Shown one piece after another: positions 7,771-16,366 of a DNA stretch of 64,000 nucleotides. A model generated the notes under the pieces. It did not search any database, was not told where the DNA came from, and saw only the letters and a program-made list of their open reading frames with translations. The position numbers were made by a program, and so were the translations under genes. Source of the DNA: PFJX01 sp040757575 (GTDB lineage Bacteria; Pseudomonadota; Gammaproteobacteria; Burkholderiales; Thiobacillaceae). Position 1 is the first letter of the stretch. Each line of letters begins with the position of its first letter. The stretch is taken from NCBI GenBank assembly GCA_040757575.1, contig JBFLXA010000006.1, positions 123,776 through 187,775 on the forward strand, given 5' to 3'.

Positions 7771-10700
7771 AGCGTCCTGCCCTCGTCTGCCTCTTCTGGG
7801 AGCGGCACCTCACCGCCCTGATCCATTATCTGGCGGCCCATCCCTGTGTGGTGCTGGTGCCTTCCAGCTTCACCGCCCTGCTGCAATACAAGGACCTGCT
7901 GGCCCAGGCAGGTGGCGAAGTGGTGGTGCTGGACAGTTTTCTGTCTGAACCCCTTGTGGCCCAGGCCCAGGCGGCATCGGACGGGCTTGCGGAGACCTGG
8001 CCCAGCCTGGTGGAAAGTCCGGCCTGGCAGGCATTGTTGCAGGACAACGCCCTGGATGCAGACGCCTTCGGCTTCCTGGTGGGCGACCAGCTGGCCCCCA
8101 GGATGCGGGACGAGATGGTGATGGTGGAGGCCCTGGACCGGGCCGCCGAGCAATACCGCATCGAACTGGTGGCCCAGAGCGAGGATTTGACCGGTTTGCC
8201 CCGGACCGTGGCGGAATGGGCCCGGTCCCGGGGCATTCCAAGCGTGCACGTGGCCCACGGCCTGCCCCTTGCAACGCCGTACACGGTCCACGCCACCCTC
8301 GCCTCGGACATCTACGCCGTCTATGGCAAGCGGGCGGCAGAAGCCTGCCAGGATGCCGGCATGCCGGCGGAAAGTCTGCGGCTGGTGGGCAACCCGGCCT
8401 GGGACGATTACACCCAGGCACCGGCACGCCGACGGGAATGGCTTGCAGACTTGCGATCCCGCCATGACCTGGGGGAACGGAAAACCGTGGTGTTCGCCAC
8501 CACCTGGGTGGCCTGGCTTTCCGCCTTCGACAGCCGGGTGCGCTTCGAGGAGGGGGTACGGGCTTTCCTGCGGGCTGCGCGATCCATCCGGGCCGGCGGC
8601 CGGCCGTGGAACTTCGTGTTCAAGGACCGGCCTTCCAATGCTGAGGCCGGACGGGACTGGATTGCCCGGCTGGCGGCGGAAGAGGGACTGACGCCCGTCG
8701 ACTATATCTACGCCCTGGAAGACGCCAAGCCCTGGGTGACCTGTGCCGACGCCCTGGTGGCCACGGATTCCAACATGCTGGTGGAAGCCATGCACGTAGG
8801 CACGCCGGCCATCAACCTGATGAATGATCATGGTCTGGTGATGGGCCCCAGTTTCGATGCTGACAGTGGCATCCTGGAGGTGGCGCCGGAAGCCCTGGCC
8901 GAGGCCCTGGTAAGGGTGGTGGAGGATGAGGATTTCCGTCAGCACCTGGCCCGCACCATGGTCGCCCGGGTGGCGGATTACAACCTGGGGTATGACGGTT
9001 CCGCTTCCCGAAGGGTGGCCGCCGTGATGCTGGAAACCCTGGGCCTGGCCAGTCAGCGGACCCGGGAAATCCATGCCCAGGGCGAGGCCCTGCACCAGGG
9101 CCAGGAAAAGCGCTACGTCTGGCAAAGCCTGGGAGGTAGTGCCGGCGCCCGGGAGGAAGACGAGTTCTACCCGGACGTGCCCCGCAAGGAAGTGGTGGCC
9201 CAGTTCGGTCGGCCCCCTCGGCGGGTGCTGGAGATCGGCTGCGCCACCGGCGCTACCGCCCTGCACCTGAAGGCCATCTACCCTGGGGCCTGGGTGGCGG
9301 GTATCGAGCTTTCCGAAGCCGCCGCCGCCGTGGCCCGGGGACGCATGGATCTGGTCATCAGCGAGAAATTCGAGGACGCGGACCTGGAAGGGCAGGGCAT
9401 CACGCCGGGCAGCATCGACACGGTGATCCTGGCGGACGTGCTGGAGCACATGTACGACCCCTGGGGCGTACTGGTGCGGCTGAAGCCCTATCTAACCGCG
9501 GACGCCCAGGTCATTGCCAGCATTCCCAATGCCCGCAACCTCTGGCTCTTGAACGAGTTGGCCAACGGCCGTTTTCCCTATGCCCCCGTGGGTCTCCTGG
9601 ACATCACCCACATCCGATTCTTCACCCGGGCGGAGATCGAGAAGCTGTTCACCGAGACGGGTTATGCCATCGAGCACTGGTTCCGCACGGCGGATGGCCG
9701 GCTCATGCAGTTGAAGCTGCCAGAAGGTGCCACCACCGTGGCCACCGACAAGATCATCCTAAAGGACATGACGCCGGAGGAGTTCGAGGACTTCAAGTGC
9801 CTGCAGTTCGTGGTGCGGGCCCGGCCCATCTCCGGGACGGAGGCGTCTCAGTCAGGCCTCCAGCCCCAGGGGGCGGTCCAGGCGGCCCTGCGCACCCTGC
9901 GCCCCCGCACCGGCCCCCGGCGGATTGCCGTCTATTCCCGTGATGTGCGGGTATCTGCCTGTCCCCAGGTACGCTTCCTGCGACCCTTCAAGGCCCTGGC
10001 CGGAGCCTGGGAACTGGTCTGGGCGGTCAAGGAGGACGACCAGGGCAACTGGTCTGCCGAAGTGGTGCCGGACGCGGATATCCATGTAGTGACCCGCATC
10101 TTCCCCGGGGCCGATACCCAGCATGTGCTGGAGGCCCTGTTCGCCTCCGGCAAGCCAGTGGTTTACGAAACCGACGACCTGCTGCTGGACCTGCCTGCCG
10201 ACAATCTCCATGCCCGGGAATACGCGGCCCACGTGCCCCATATCGAGGCCGCCATGGGCCGGGCCTCGGCCCTGGTGGCGTCCACGCCGGCCCTGGCGGC
10301 GCGACTCAAATCCTACAACCCGAACGTCCATTTACTGCCCAACCTGGTGGATTACAGCCTGTTCGAGCGGCGGCCTCCCGACAACGGCCGCCAGGTGAAT
10401 ATTGGCGTGGTAGGCACCTCGGCCCGGGATGGGGACTTCGCGATCCTGGAGGAGGCCCTGAAGCGGATCTGTACCGAATACGGCAAACGCATCCGTATCA
10501 AGTTCGTCGGCGCCCTGCCGGCCTCCTGGTCCGGGCATCCCAATGCAGAGGCTGTGCCTTTCACGCCGGATTACGGTGGCTATGCAGCCCGCATGAAGGG
10601 GCTGGACCTGGATATCGGCCTGGCGCCCCTGGCAGACAACGCCTTCAATGCCTGCAAGAGCCCCATCAAGTGGCTGGAGTTCTCCGCCCTGGGTGCGGCA

Positions 10701-13700
10701 GGCGTCTTCAGCCATGTGCCGGCCTACAAGGATGTGATCGAGCAGGGCAAGACCGGCTTGCTGGTGGACAACCAGACGGACAAGTGGGTGAACGCCATCA
10801 AGCTGCTCATCGACTATCCGGAATATCGCCTGGAGCTGGCCCTGGCGGCCCAGTTGAAGGTCTACAAGGAACACGCCCTGCAAAATCAGGTGCGGCGGGT
10901 GCATGAAACCTATGATGGGCTCCTGGCAGCCGCCGTACCGACCCAGGCCCCCCCGGGGGAGGCGTGTGCTCCGTCGACCGATGCGGCGGCACCGACGGCA
11001 GGCATAGATTATTACGGCCTCTGGCAGGTGGGCCACGGCTATCAGGAATGGGACCTGCGCTGGATCGCCCAGCGCATGGAGGCCTGGTCCGAACCGGCTA
11101 CGGTGCACCTGGGGGTCATCTGCCGCGCCGGCCAGGAAGATCTGCTGGCCAACAACATCAAGAGCCTCTCCCAGCAGTTCCACAAGGGCTGGTTGCTGAC
11201 CGTGGTGGCGGAAATTCCCGCCCCGCCGGGGCTGGACGAAGTGCCCCGGATCGCCTGGATAGACACTCCACCGGACACGGCCTATGCCCGGCTCAATGAA
11301 GCCCTGGCGGCACGGGGTGACTGGGTGGGCATGATGGAAGCCGGCGACCGCCTGCCCCTTCACGCCACGTTCGCCGTGGCCCACGCCCTCCTGAAACATC
11401 CGGAATGGCGCATGCTCTACAGCGACGAAGACCAGTTGCGGGCGGACGGGGAGCGGCATACGCCCTTCTTCAAGACGGATTACAACCCGGACATGCTGCG
11501 TTCAGCACCTTTCAGCCTGGGGGGGCTGCTGCTGCTTCATCGGCCACTGTTTGCCGGGTTGGGCGGGTTCCGGCCGGAAGCGGAAGGCGTGGCATCCTGG
11601 GACCTGGCCCTGCGGGCTGGCGAAACCCTCATCGATGCCCAGGTGGGCCACCTGGCCGATGTGCTCTACCACCGGCTGGAAGGGAGTGGCCACAGCCTGA
11701 GGCCCACCGAGAGTGTGTGGGAGGCGGCCCGGTCCTGCCTGACCGAGCATGTCCGTCGCCTGGGCTTCTCGGCGGATATCGAGGACGGGATGTTGCCCGG
11801 CAGCTTCCGCATCCGCTACCACCTCCGCGATGAGCCCCTGGTTTCCATCATCGTGCCCACCAAGAACAAGGTGGATCTGCTGCGCAATTGCCTGACCAGC
11901 CTGATAGAAGGCACGGCCTACAGCCGTTGCGAGGTTCTGGTAGTGGACAATGGCAGCGATGAACCGGAAACCCTGGACTATCTCCAGGCCCTGCGGGACC
12001 TGGGTTCGGACAGTCTGAAGGTATTGTCCTGGCCCGGACCGTTCAACTTCTCGGCCATGAACAACATGGCTGCCAGCCAGGCCCGGGGCGAGTATCTGTT
12101 GCTGCTCAACAACGACACCCAGGTACTCCACGAGGACTGGCTGCACGAGATGCTGGGCTACGCCCAGCGGGATGACGTGGGGGCGGTGGGGGCCCGGTTG
12201 CTCTATCCGGACGGCACAATCCAGCATGCCGGGGCCATTCTGGGCCTGGGGGGCATGGGCTCGAACCACGTCTTCCGCCAGGCCGGCACCGACGATCCGG
12301 GCTATTTCGGTCGCCTCATGGTGCCCCAGAGTTATTCCGCCGTCACCGCCGCCTGTCTGCTCACCCGCAAGGACCATTACGAGGCGGTGGGGGGGCTGGA
12401 TGAAACCGTCTTCCAGGTGAACTTCAACGACGTGGATTACTGCCTCAAACTGCGGGACAAGGGCCTGAAGGTGGTCTGGACGCCCCACGCCACTTTGCGC
12501 CATGAGGAGTCCGTCAGTCAGGCGGCGCCGGACGTGGAACGCCTTGCCCGGGAAGAAAAGTACAAGCGCCTCTACCGGGAGGTGGAGTCCGTGGTTGAAA
12601 AATGGCACCACTGGTTCGCCAACGACCCGGCCTATAACCGCAATCTGAGTCTCATGGTGCCTTTCCAGCCGGAGCCCACCCCGGCGCTCACCTGGGACCC
12701 GGAGTGGCGGCCGGCGCCCCGGGTGTTGTCCATACATGCCGACACCATGGGTTGCGGCGAGTACCGCATCATCGCCCCCATGCGGGCCCTGACCCGGGCC
12801 GGCAAGGTCATGGGCTGGGATGCGGCGGGCTATTTCCATCCTCGGGAATACGCCCGCATGGACCCGGCATCGGTGGTTTTCCAGCGCCAGCTGGAATGGG
12901 GCCAGATCGAATTCATGCAGCGCATCGCCCGTATCAGCAAGGCTTTCCGGGTATACGAACTGGACGATCTGCTCACCAACATCCCCATCATGAGTTCCCA
13001 GAAGAAGTTGTTCGTGGAACAGAAGGATGTGAACAAGCGCTTCCGCAAGGCGGTGAGCCTGTGCCACCGTTTCGTGGTGTCCACGGATTACCTGGCGGAA
13101 GCCTTCAAGGGCTATTGCGACGAAATCGTGGTGGTGCCCAATTACCTGGAAGCGGCCCGCTGGGGCAGCCATGAGCCGACAAGACGGTGTGGCGCCAAGG
13201 CCCGGGTAGGCTGGGCTGGCAGTGCCACCCATGCCGGCGACCTGCGCCTGATCATCGACGTGGTGAAGGCCACGGCGGAGGAGGTGGACTGGATATTCTT
13301 CGGCATGTGCCCGGATGCCATCCGCCCCCTGGTGAAGGAATTCCATGAGCCGGTGAAGCTCGAGGATTATGCGGCCAAGCTGGCCAGCCTGGACCTGGAT
13401 CTGGCCATCGCCCCCCTGGAGGACATTCCTTTCAACCACGGCAAGAGCCATCTGCGCCTGCTGGAATACGGCGTGATGGGCTATCCGGTGATCTGTACCG
13501 ATATCACCCCTTACCGGGGGGGCTATCCTGTCACCCGGGTGCCCAACAAGTTCAAGGATTGGGTGGAAGCTATCCGGGAGCAGGTTGCGGATCGGAACGA
13601 ACTGGCGCGCCGGGGTGATGTCCTGCGGGACCACGTGCGGCAGAACTGGATGCTGGAAGACAATCTGGATCTCTGGTTGAAGGCCTGGCTGCCCGGCTGA
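7767..13700 (+). CDS. Giant multidomain glycosyltransferase/methyltransferase (1977 residues), probable flagellin glycan synthase
   Basis: Domains read in order. Residues 1-430: a GT-B-like domain resembling CDP-glycerol/Kdo-type transferases (HVAHGLPLATPY; ATDSNMLVEAMHVGTPAIN). About 465-645: a class I methyltransferase (VLEIGCATGATALHLK; ILADVLEHMYDPW; SIPNARNL). About 718-1055: a GT-B domain (VYETDDLLLDLP; PLADNAFNACKSPIKWLEF). About 1110-1345: a GT-A family-2-like domain (MLYSDEDQL). About 1357-1610: a canonical GT2 domain (VSIIVPTKNK; LLLLNNDTQVL; NFNDVDYCLKLR). About 1650-1977: another GT-B domain (YELDDLLTNIP; GKSHLRLLEYG). No membrane segment is seen, so a cytoplasmic enzyme is likely. 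One polypeptide could build a short oligosaccharide on flagellin from CMP-Pse and other sugars; that function is inferred from its place after pseI and before the flagellin gene. Confidence 0.85.
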   Translation: MKRPALVCLFWERHLTALIHYLAAHPCVVLVPSSFTALLQYKDLLAQAGGEVVVLDSFLSEPLVAQAQAASDGLAETWPSLVESPAWQALLQDNALDADAFGFLVGDQLAPRMRDEMVMVEALDRAAEQYRIELVAQSEDLTGLPRTVAEWARSRGIPSVHVAHGLPLATPYTVHATLASDIYAVYGKRAAEACQDAGMPAESLRLVGNPAWDDYTQAPARRREWLADLRSRHDLGERKTVVFATTWVAWLSAFDSRVRFEEGVRAFLRAARSIRAGGRPWNFVFKDRPSNAEAGRDWIARLAAEEGLTPVDYIYALEDAKPWVTCADALVATDSNMLVEAMHVGTPAINLMNDHGLVMGPSFDADSGILEVAPEALAEALVRVVEDEDFRQHLARTMVARVADYNLGYDGSASRRVAAVMLETLGLASQRTREIHAQGEALHQGQEKRYVWQSLGGSAGAREEDEFYPDVPRKEVVAQFGRPPRRVLEIGCATGATALHLKAIYPGAWVAGIELSEAAAAVARGRMDLVISEKFEDADLEGQGITPGSIDTVILADVLEHMYDPWGVLVRLKPYLTADAQVIASIPNARNLWLLNELANGRFPYAPVGLLDITHIRFFTRAEIEKLFTETGYAIEHWFRTADGRLMQLKLPEGATTVATDKIILKDMTPEEFEDFKCLQFVVRARPISGTEASQSGLQPQGAVQAALRTLRPRTGPRRIAVYSRDVRVSACPQVRFLRPFKALAGAWELVWAVKEDDQGNWSAEVVPDADIHVVTRIFPGADTQHVLEALFASGKPVVYETDDLLLDLPADNLHAREYAAHVPHIEAAMGRASALVASTPALAARLKSYNPNVHLLPNLVDYSLFERRPPDNGRQVNIGVVGTSARDGDFAILEEALKRICTEYGKRIRIKFVGALPASWSGHPNAEAVPFTPDYGGYAARMKGLDLDIGLAPLADNAFNACKSPIKWLEFSALGAAGVFSHVPAYKDVIEQGKTGLLVDNQTDKWVNAIKLLIDYPEYRLELALAAQLKVYKEHALQNQVRRVHETYDGLLAAAVPTQAPPGEACAPSTDAAAPTAGIDYYGLWQVGHGYQEWDLRWIAQRMEAWSEPATVHLGVICRAGQEDLLANNIKSLSQQFHKGWLLTVVAEIPAPPGLDEVPRIAWIDTPPDTAYARLNEALAARGDWVGMMEAGDRLPLHATFAVAHALLKHPEWRMLYSDEDQLRADGERHTPFFKTDYNPDMLRSAPFSLGGLLLLHRPLFAGLGGFRPEAEGVASWDLALRAGETLIDAQVGHLADVLYHRLEGSGHSLRPTESVWEAARSCLTEHVRRLGFSADIEDGMLPGSFRIRYHLRDEPLVSIIVPTKNKVDLLRNCLTSLIEGTAYSRCEVLVVDNGSDEPETLDYLQALRDLGSDSLKVLSWPGPFNFSAMNNMAASQARGEYLLLLNNDTQVLHEDWLHEMLGYAQRDDVGAVGARLLYPDGTIQHAGAILGLGGMGSNHVFRQAGTDDPGYFGRLMVPQSYSAVTAACLLTRKDHYEAVGGLDETVFQVNFNDVDYCLKLRDKGLKVVWTPHATLRHEESVSQAAPDVERLAREEKYKRLYREVESVVEKWHHWFANDPAYNRNLSLMVPFQPEPTPALTWDPEWRPAPRVLSIHADTMGCGEYRIIAPMRALTRAGKVMGWDAAGYFHPREYARMDPASVVFQRQLEWGQIEFMQRIARISKAFRVYELDDLLTNIPIMSSQKKLFVEQKDVNKRFRKAVSLCHRFVVSTDYLAEAFKGYCDEIVVVPNYLEAARWGSHEPTRRCGAKARVGWAGSATHAGDLRLIIDVVKATAEEVDWIFFGMCPDAIRPLVKEFHEPVKLEDYAAKLASLDLDLAIAPLEDIPFNHGKSHLRLLEYGVMGYPVICTDITPYRGGYPVTRVPNKFKDWVEAIREQVADRNELARRGDVLRDHVRQNWMLEDNLDLWLKAWLPG

Positions 13701-13742
13701 ACCAGGGCTCGGTGCCTGGGAGAAAAATACTAGGCCGGGCCC

Positions 13743-13769
13743 TAAAGTTTTTCCAGACAGGGCCGTAAA
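13743..13769 (+). promoter_or_regulatory. Sigma-28 (FliA) promoter of the flagellin gene
   Basis: TAAAGTTT (13743-13750) is identical to the FliA -35 consensus. After an 11-base spacer, GCCGTAAA (13762-13769) matches 6 of 8 positions of the -10 consensus GCCGATAA. It lies about 85 bases before the flagellin ATG, giving a long 5' leader. This makes flagellin a late flagellar gene dependent on FliA. Confidence 0.85.
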
Positions 13770-13811
13770 TGGCTCGTTGGTAATGCAAATCCATGCCGAC
13801 AAATGACTGAC

Positions 13812-13828
13812 CGGGAAAGAATTTCCCG
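13812..13828 (+). promoter_or_regulatory. Hairpin in the flagellin 5' leader
   Basis: A perfect 7-bp inverted repeat CGGGAAA / TTTCCCG with a 3-base loop lies between the sigma-28 promoter and the ribosome site (AAAGGAG, 13842-13848). There is no following T-run, so it is not a terminator. In Caulobacter, FlbT acts on the 5' leader of flagellin mRNA. Since flbT is in this operon, the hairpin is a candidate target; this is inference. Confidence 0.5.
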
Positions 13829-13855
13829 TTTTCAACCCCAGAAAGGAGTTACATC

Positions 13856-14716
13856 ATGGCCATCGGCGACATCTCCCTGACCTCTGCAATGCGGTCTAAC
13901 CTCGTTAGCCTGCAAAACACCGAAGCTTTGCTGGGTCGTACCCAGGATCGGTTGTCTACCGGCAAGAAGGTCAACAGCGCCATCGACAATCCCACCAACT
14001 TCTTCGCCGCGCGCGCCCATACTCAACGGGCGGGCTTGCTGGACGGCCTCAAGGACAACATCTCCGAGGCCATTCAGACGGTGAAGGCCGCCGACAGCGG
14101 CGTTACCGCAGTGAACACCCTGCTGGAATCCCTGCGAAGCGTGGCCACCCAGGCGCGTTCTGCCCTGAGTTCCACCACTTCCGCCACGGAACTGGCCGGC
14201 TTGACCACCCAGTACAACGAACTGGTCCGTCAGCTGAACAATACCGTGGCCGATTCCGGTTACAAGGGCGTCAACTTTGTTTCCAGTGGTTCCGTGACCC
14301 TGACCGTGAACTTCAACGAGCAGGCCACCACCTCCCTGGTCATGAGCGGCTTCAACGGCCATGCGGCCGGTCTGGCCATCTCCGGCGGCACCGCCTCCGG
14401 CTCTGGCAACCTGACTTCCGCCGCCCTGGACACCGCCACTGACCTGGACAACCTGGAAACCACCATCAACAACGCGCTCGCAACCCTGCGGACCAACAGT
14501 GCTACCCTGGCAGCCAACCTGTCCGTGCTGACCACCCGTCAAGAGTTCATCACCGACATGGTGAACACCCTGGTGGATGGCGCTGGCAAGCTGACCAACG
14601 CGGATACCAACGAAGAAGGTGCCAACATGCTTCTGCTGCAAACCCGGCAGCAGTTGGGTGTGACCTCCCTCTCGCTGGCTTCCCAGGCGGCCCAGTCGGT
14701 CCTGCGGTTGTTCTAA
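13856..14716 (+). CDS. fliC: Flagellin
   Basis: Filament subunit, 286 residues. The N-terminal D0/D1 helices are conserved (LGRTQDRLSTGKKVNSA and NFFAARAHTQRA, residues about 25-60), as are the C-terminal D0/D1 helices (NLSVLTTRQEF through LLLQTRQQLG and a terminal LRLF). The central region, about residues 130-200, is short and Ser/Thr/Gly-rich, giving many possible O-glycosylation sites. The overall style (short, AIDNPTNFFAARA) is that of alphaproteobacterial flagellins rather than the usual betaproteobacterial FliC. ATG 13856 follows a strong ribosome site. It is transcribed from a sigma-28 promoter and followed by a strong hairpin, then the FlbT/FlaF genes. Confidence 0.95.
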   Translation: MAIGDISLTSAMRSNLVSLQNTEALLGRTQDRLSTGKKVNSAIDNPTNFFAARAHTQRAGLLDGLKDNISEAIQTVKAADSGVTAVNTLLESLRSVATQARSALSSTTSATELAGLTTQYNELVRQLNNTVADSGYKGVNFVSSGSVTLTVNFNEQATTSLVMSGFNGHAAGLAISGGTASGSGNLTSAALDTATDLDNLETTINNALATLRTNSATLAANLSVLTTRQEFITDMVNTLVDGAGKLTNADTNEEGANMLLLQTRQQLGVTSLSLASQAAQSVLRLF

Positions 14717-14739
14717 TCGCCGGTTGAGGTGTCCGAAAT

Positions 14740-14767
14740 CCGGGGGTCGGGGCAACCCGGCCCCCGG
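14740..14767 (+). terminator. GCAA-tetraloop hairpin after the flagellin gene
   Basis: A 12-bp stem, CCGGGGGTCGGG (14740-14751) against CCCGGCCCCCGG (14756-14767) with one G-U pair, closes on a GCAA tetraloop of the GNRA type. There is no T-run; instead the ribosome site of the next gene follows directly. It is more likely an mRNA-stabilising or processing hairpin, raising flagellin mRNA over the downstream regulators, than a full terminator. Confidence 0.65.
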
Positions 14768-14781
14768 TGAGGAGAGAAAAA

Positions 14782-15519
14782 ATGCCAAGCGAAATCAGTG
14801 GAGTCAGTCCGCTGTCTGCAGTGGCGCCTCCCCAGGTTGCCCGGGTGGTAAGGGCCGAAGGGGGCGGAGTCGACAGGACGGCGAACAACGTGGTGCAACT
14901 GGCTGGCCCATCGGGCCGGCCAGCTTTGCTTTCCTCCTACTCGTCCCTGCAAGGGGCAAGGGACCAACAACTCGACGCTGCGCAGCAAGTTCGCGCGGCA
15001 GGTGTCGTATTGCAAAAGTCCGATGAACTGCTGGCGCAGATCAAGGAGCGCCTGACCCATATCGTCAAGCAGTATCCGCCGTTTTCCCAGGACAGCCCGC
15101 AGCGCATCACCTATTTGAATTCCATCAGCGGTCTGCGTAAGCAACTGGACGCACTGGCCTTCCCGCCGGAGCGCAAGGCTCAGCAGGCAGAAACGGCGAG
15201 CCTGGGCCTGCCCTCGGTGCCAGGGCCTTCCTTGCCTGCCAAGGGCGATCTGGCTATTCCGGAACTGGACCCCCGCAAGGCTACGGATGAGGAAGTGCGT
15301 TCCGCCCTGGATGCCGTTGTGGCGGCCCAGGCCCGGGTGACTGAAGCCCAGGACAGCATGTGGGATGCCGTGGTACGTTTTGTGGGTGATGACAATCTGG
15401 CGCCGGCGTCGGACAGCCGGGTACAGAACCAGGCAGATTCGGTGCGCAGCTACGTCGCAGCCAACCCGGGTCAGGTCCTGGGTTTTGATCTTCACCATGC
15501 CCTGGCGGCAAACCTCTGA
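14782..15519 (+). CDS. Flagellin-cluster protein of unknown function, copy 2
   Basis: 245 residues and not a named family that I recognise. The central part (about 60-120) is helical (QQVRAAGVVLQKSDELLAQI) and leads into QYPPFSQDSPQRITYLNSIS and SGLRKQLD, the segment shared with copy 1 at 2-493. The C-terminal 100 residues are mostly helical, ending in LHHALAANL. No signal peptide or membrane span is visible. ATG 14782 has GAGGAGAG at 14769-14776; an in-frame GTG at 14767 lies inside the hairpin and is less likely. Position between flagellin and flbT suggests a flagellin-associated chaperone or regulator, which is inference only. Confidence 0.65.
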   Translation: MPSEISGVSPLSAVAPPQVARVVRAEGGGVDRTANNVVQLAGPSGRPALLSSYSSLQGARDQQLDAAQQVRAAGVVLQKSDELLAQIKERLTHIVKQYPPFSQDSPQRITYLNSISGLRKQLDALAFPPERKAQQAETASLGLPSVPGPSLPAKGDLAIPELDPRKATDEEVRSALDAVVAAQARVTEAQDSMWDAVVRFVGDDNLAPASDSRVQNQADSVRSYVAANPGQVLGFDLHHALAANL

Positions 15520-15530
15520 GGAGAACGGGT

Positions 15531-15929
15531 ATGCCCCTGAGACTTGACCTGAAACCCAATGAAAAGCTGTTCGTCGGCGGCGCGGTCCTGGTCAATGGGG
15601 ATACCCGTGGCACCCTGATGGTGCTGAACGATGTTCCTATCCTGCGGGAAAAGGACATTCTCACCGAGGCGGAAGCCAATACGCCTTGCAAGCGCATCTA
15701 TCTGATCATTCAGCTCATGTACATGGACCAGTCCCAATTGGCCCATTACCATCAGCTTTACTGGGCGCTGGTCAGGGAAGTCCTGGCCGCTGCCCCCAGC
15801 ACCACCGAGCGGATTGCAAGCATCAGCGACGACGTACTGGCGGGGCGTTATTATCACGCCCTGAAGCTTGCCACCGATCTGATCCAGTACGAGAAGGAGC
15901 TTGTGGCGCATGCCAGCCAACCCGCTTGA
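15531..15929 (+). CDS. flbT: Flagellin mRNA regulator FlbT
   Basis: 132 residues with the FlbT family pattern: LKPNEKLFVGGAVLVNGD at the N-terminus, LxVLNDVPILREKDIL and ANTPCKRIYLIIQLMYM in the middle, and a helical C-terminus (YYHALKLATDLIQYEKEL). In alphaproteobacteria FlbT binds flagellin mRNA and destabilises it until assembly allows. ATG 15531 lies 11 bases after the previous stop, with GAGGAGAA as ribosome site. It overlaps flaF by 20 bases. Confidence 0.9.
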   Translation: MPLRLDLKPNEKLFVGGAVLVNGDTRGTLMVLNDVPILREKDILTEAEANTPCKRIYLIIQLMYMDQSQLAHYHQLYWALVREVLAAAPSTTERIASISDDVLAGRYYHALKLATDLIQYEKELVAHASQPA

Positions 15930-16287
15930 TGCCTACCAGAGTGTCGAGAAATCCACCCTATCCGGAAGGGAGCTGGAGGCGTCCGTGCTGGCCAAGGCGG
16001 CTGTGCGCTTGCAGGAGGTGCAACAGTCCTGGTCTGACCCGGATCATGAAACCCGGCTGGACGAGGCCTTGAAGTTCAATCAGCGGGTCTGGAGCTTCTT
16101 CCAGTCTGAAGTCAGCCAGCCGGACAACCCCCTGCCGCCGGAAATCAAGCAGAACATTCTCTCCCTGAGCGTCTTCGTGGATAAACGCATTTTCGAGGTC
16201 ATGGCTTATCCCTCCCCGGAGAAGCTGGATATCCTCATCAACATCAACCGGAATATCGCCGCCGGCCTGCGGGGCGATCCGGACTGA
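15910..16287 (+). CDS. flaF: Flagellar biosynthesis regulator FlaF, copy 2
   Basis: 125 residues from ATG 15910, the same length as copy 1; a TTG at 15901 is an alternative nine bases earlier. FlaF blocks: LSGRELEASVLAKAA, LDEALKFNQRVWSFFQSE, NPLPPEIKQNIL and SVFVDKRIFEVMAYP. FlaF and FlbT act together on flagellin synthesis in alphaproteobacteria. Translation is probably coupled to flbT through the 20-base overlap. Confidence 0.9.
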   Translation: MPANPLDAYQSVEKSTLSGRELEASVLAKAAVRLQEVQQSWSDPDHETRLDEALKFNQRVWSFFQSEVSQPDNPLPPEIKQNILSLSVFVDKRIFEVMAYPSPEKLDILININRNIAAGLRGDPD

Positions 16288-16366
16288 GCTGATGCGGTGG
16301 CCGGGACGTCGGGCGTAGTCTGGCCTGCCCCCGCCTGAATCCCCGCCAGCCCCCTGAAAATTCCGC

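Noticed and set aside
13701..13735. CCAGG/CCTGG hairpin plus AAAAATA after the giant glycosyltransferase as terminator
   Set aside because: Only a 5-bp stem with an 8-base loop and no T-run; too weak to call.
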